Positions 60,993-64,000 of a stretch of DNA of 64,000 bases are shown here, in pieces. Position 1 is the stretch's first letter. Every line of letters starts with the position of its first letter. The stretch spans positions 125,265,885-125,329,884 of the forward strand of contig JAHLJT010009436.1 in NCBI GenBank assembly GCA_031308135.1, read 5' to 3'. The notes under the pieces were generated by a model. It had not been told where the DNA came from. It worked only from the letters and a program-made list of their open reading frames with translations, and did not search any database. A program made the translations under genes and the position numbers. This stretch comes from Acheta domesticus. Lineage: Eukaryota > Arthropoda > Insecta > Orthoptera > Gryllidae.

Positions 60993-61230
60993 TAACGAGA
61001 GGGGCGTTTACGGATGCTGGGTTACTCGAGGTGTGTTGACGGGGAAGGGACGGCACGCGCCGGGGGTGGAGAGGTAGGGGGAGGAGGAGGAGACGGTGAC
61101 AGCCGTGAAGGTGTTGACGATAGAAGCGGAGCCGTGGGGTGTCCAGGCGTTGGGGTGGAGCCGGAGGCGCAGACCGGCGGTGTACCGCCGGCTGAGCGGA
61201 GGTGGCAGCGAAGAGGGTGACGGTGACGGT
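60993..61230 (+). repeat. Degenerate minisatellite, right half
   Basis: GTGTTGACGGGGAAGGGACGG, GTGTTGACGATAGAAGC and GGTGACGGTGACGGTGG units continue the left array after the element, in a G-rich background. Confidence 0.55.
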
Positions 61231-61430
61231 GGAAGCAGCGGCTGCGCGGCGCGGCCCGGCGGCCCGGCCGGCGGCGAGTGGAATGAAATGTTAGCGCGGT
61301 TGGTTAGGCCTCGCGGGCGCCGGCTCCCGCCCGCTTTTTGCCACGCCCGCATTACACGCGCCGGGGAGCGCGGCGAAACTCAGCCCAGCCTCCCCGCCGC
61401 AACGCTGCTGCACTCGCCGACGCTACTATC
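61225..61430. other. CpG-dense island
   Basis: GCGGCGCGGCCCGGCGGCCCGGCCGGCGGCG and following. The 165-codon frame across it (61096-61593) is Arg/Gly/Ala/Pro-rich and not recognisable. Confidence 0.45.
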
Positions 61431-61599
61431 TAGATATACACCGCCCGCAACTCAAAGAGATTTCTTTGACGTGTTTTCCATGGAACATCGTCTGTGTGTA
61501 TTGTATCATGCTCTTTTGTCGAATTTTCATGTCAGTCTTCTTCCTCCTCGGGGATTTGTTTACAACTTGGTCTTTCATTCCTGTTTACAGTGATTTAAG

Positions 61600-62570
61600 G
61601 TTCATATGAAATAAAAATATCTGATTTGATAGAACAATTTCTAATATCTTTTGTGCAAATGATGTTTTGTGCCCGACTAAACCATTTGGACACTCACAAA
61701 TTTCACATGAATGGATTAAGGGAATGATGAATGTAATACTTATTAACATTAGAAGGAATAACCAGTAAATTCTGTGTAAACGTTTTCTTTACACTTTTTC
61801 TACAGAGTATGCTAAATGCTCTGAATTACATTACGTATATGCCACTACGATGTATTCTTTTCATTTTTTACCTAAATTATAAGTATTACAATAATGTATT
61901 TTTTAATATCTTTCTCGTTAATATTTTCATTACGTCATTTTAACACACTATTATATTTGTAAACAAATTTTCAAATTATTTCGTGTCAACTTTCTCGAGA
62001 ATTTAAAAGCTTCGTGTGTAAATGAACTAAAAAACTGCACATTTTCAGAAATTGTCAAACAATATTTCCTTAATAACAGCTCCAGTTTTTTAAATGAAAA
62101 TTTGCAAATATGACCATGTTCCACTCTTCTCTCAGAAAAACTGAGAAAATTTGAACAAAAAACATATTTTATGTACCGATACGAGATTGGCACAAGAGAT
62201 TGGCAATACCGAAAAACTACGCGAGACTGAAAAGATTAGAAAACTAAGTAGTGCACGAATGTTTGTGTCACTCTATAGCACCATTCGTTTTTCAACTCTT
62301 TTACTACGCAATTCAAAATTTATAAGCCATTGTAATTGTGTAATCTGGTTATTCCTTCTGATGTGAAGAAGTATTACATAAGACATATCGCGAAACATCT
62401 TGAACTTGAAACGCTACTTCAAAAAGCCACTGTGGCCCGGTCCGAGCATTCTCCACTATGCAGCCCCAATAAGTCCGTAGCAATCCTGATCCCTTAGCAA
62501 GGGGCTATTCCACATGACTGTAGAAGCCGCAGTTATGTTTGTGTACTTCTAATTTAAATATCTGGTTCTT
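61600..62570. other. AT-rich spacer, no gene seen
   Basis: If the exon at 62573-62774 is real, this is the start of its downstream intron on the minus strand. No next exon was found. Confidence 0.4.
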
Positions 62571-62572
62571 AC

Positions 62573-62774
62573 CTTCACCGACGAGAGCCGTTGCGTTATT
62601 GAGTGGGCGCTGTAGGAGGATGGTGAAAACGCTCAGCATACAATTACTTGTCTGGCCTTTGCTCTGTCCCACAGTCTCCTGCGCTGCAATAGCCACTTCT
62701 CCATTCTTTGGGCACGAAACTTTCTCCAGTTTGCAAGAAGTGTAACAATTATCCTTATTACTGGAGACGGTTTC
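62573..62774 (-). CDS. Candidate internal exon of an unidentified gene (partial)
   Basis: On the minus strand a 202-bp stretch is open in one frame and bounded by good splice signals. Upstream is a pyrimidine-rich run (CTTCCTTACTTCGCCCCTG) ending AATTCAG before GAAACC; downstream is GGTGAAG followed by GTAAGAA. The exon would enter in phase 0 and leave in phase 1. Its 67 codons give a normal soluble composition with four Cys (residues 10, 14, 21, 45; DNCYTSCKLEKVSCPKNG, then TSNCMLSVFTILLQRPLNNA). The spacing C-x3-C-x6-C-x23-C and an NAT sequon near the end suggest an extracellular Cys-containing domain. I do not recognise the family. No neighbouring exon was found, so the gene, its direction beyond this exon and its function are unknown. 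It could also be chance. Confidence 0.45.
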
Positions 62775-62779
62775 CTGAA

Positions 62780-63190
62780 TTCAGGGGCGAAGTAAGGAAG
62801 TTTCATTAAGTTACGTCGAGGGAGGGTTTGAGTACGAGAAGATGTGAACGGAACTACGACTGCAGGGAAGAGAGGAGATGGTAGATATCGTCTTCAGATT
62901 GGAAATAACGCATTCTATTGTTGAATAAAGGAAGTTGGGATTGAGAGTGGGGCGAGCGGAAGACAATAAAATGAATAATTTATCCCTGAATGTTCTATCT
63001 TTTGTACATTTATAGTCACGGAGAGAGGAAATGTTTTTATTTCAATGTTACAGAAGAACTCATATTCTGTCGAACACTCATCTAAACGCGTGAATTAAAA
63101 GTCTACATAGTACCTTTGTAGTACAAATCAAAGTTAAATATTTATTTTATTTTACTTTCTATCTCCTTTACACGAAAAGAGGATTCAGTG
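62780..63190. other. Spacer between candidate exon and LINE relic
   Basis: Moderately purine-rich on the plus strand (GAGAGGAGATGG), which is the pyrimidine-rich intron side of the candidate acceptor on the minus strand. No other feature. Confidence 0.4.
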
Positions 63191-64000
63191 TTTTCTCTAT
63201 ACTTTTTACCACATTTCCAGTTATTGTACTTTATCGTACGAATAACTGGAAACGTTTTAACAAATTAGCTTTATAACAAATAGCAATAGGTTCCAATCAC
63301 CTCCACAATTGTAGTTGGAGAGAAATTTAATAATGTTAAGTCTGTTTTTGCCATAATGGTTAATTTTTGTAAGTGAATTTTCCATGTTAATTCTGGATCA
63401 AATTGGAGAACAAGAATTTTCATTTTGTTAACTAAAACGAAGAGATTGCATTACAAGCTGAATTCTAGGGGATACTGTATCAGGAATCTTTGAAAACAAA
63501 TTGAATTATGATTTCTTGGCAGAAAATTTAAATCCTTTGCTCATAGAGCATTAAAAATGTATTTAGAGCTTTTTCCACGGTCTTTTAAGTAGATGAGAGG
63601 AATTACCCTTTGGATAGTATAGATATGCCATATGCATTTTTTCTTGTAATAAGAGGAGGTTGAACCCCTTTGCCTGTACCATTAATTGATAATAGATAAA
63701 GAGTCACACATAGAATGAACCCTTGGGGTACACCATTTGCAAGCTGCTTTACATCTGAAAGTTAATGATTGATTCTATCTTTAAGTCTGCGATGAAGAGT
63801 AAAGTCATACTTTTATTCCTATCATTTGTAGAATATTTAAGTTCCGTCGTGATCATTCCATGTCATACGCTTTCTCTGTATCCGGAATAAGAGAAATTGC
63901 ATGTTGATTGTTTATAAAGTTTTTTGAATGTGATTATCAATGCTTATTAGATGTGACAAGGTGGAGTGTTCTGAACAAAAGCCGAATTGATTATCATTTG
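63190..64000 (-). pseudogene. Jockey-type LINE reverse transcriptase relic, runs off the right edge
   Basis: Reading the minus strand from the window edge, broken frames give reverse-transcriptase blocks in the correct order. They are QFGFCSEHSTLSHLISI (the QFGFR..HST block), a damaged stretch where the first catalytic Asp should be, QLANGVPQGFILCVTLYLLS (the NGVPQGS block, about 63660-63760), a weak ADD region, and FDPELTWKIHLQKLTIMAKT with LNFLSNYNCGGDW (about 63270-63430), the thumb region of jockey-clade enzymes. Stops and frameshifts separate the blocks, so it is inactive. The endonuclease part would lie beyond position 64000. The left end (3' end of the element) is not defined. Confidence 0.85.

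Overview
The window looks like AT-rich intergenic or intronic DNA from an animal nuclear genome, most likely an arthropod and probably an insect with a large genome. The reasons are: no dense gene packing on either strand; many decayed transposable elements (a mariner transposase relic, jockey-type and other LINE reverse-transcriptase relics, non-autonomous DNA elements with target duplications); several tRNA-derived SINE families; long AT-rich spacers broken by short GC-rich islands; and trinucleotide, dinucleotide and polypyrimidine tracts. There is no bacterial-style operon, CRISPR array, rRNA gene or canonical tRNA gene. I could not identify the species.

Layout. 1-11 kb: a polypyrimidine block switching to a G-rich CpG island (1.2-2.1 kb), CA/CT-rich low-complexity DNA (3.9-4.8 kb), a 5'-truncated SINE (6.9 kb), a small fold-back element (9.73 kb) and a probable LINE tail (10.5 kb). 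11-22 kb: two copies of a dispersed inverted-repeat element carrying 260-290 bp internal subrepeats (11.0 and 20.65 kb), two SINE-B copies (13.0 and 16.5 kb), a dead LINE reverse transcriptase (15.9-16.5 kb, minus), and (AAG)n close to (CCG)n (18.7-19.1 kb). 23-38 kb: a SINE-C copy (23.3 kb), a jockey C-terminal fragment (26.05 kb), a PIF/Harbinger-like element (27.3 kb), a full SINE-A (34.9 kb) and a Tigger-like terminal fragment (37.2 kb). 40-52 kb: the best copy of the inverted-repeat element (40.4 kb), a hAT-like non-autonomous element with an 8-bp target duplication (44.05 kb), SINE-C with (AC)n (46.5 kb), a mariner relic (50.2 kb) next to another decayed ORF, and SINE-B with a 13-bp target duplication (52.0 kb). 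52-64 kb: SINE-C copies in both orientations, another tRNA-like SINE (56.2 kb), a second PIF-like copy inserted in a degenerate GC-rich minisatellite (60.2-61.0 kb), a candidate spliced exon (62.57-62.77 kb, minus) and a jockey-type reverse transcriptase relic running off the right edge (minus).

No complete host gene is recognisable. The only host-gene candidate I would defend is the 202-bp minus-strand exon near 62.7 kb, supported by an open frame and both splice signals. Most long open frames in the GC-rich islands are low-complexity artefacts. The content is dominated by a stratified set of mobile elements, and the main points of interest are their structures (target duplications, nested insertions, bipartite tRNA-like SINEs, internal subrepeats). 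I found no evidence of a new multi-gene biological system.
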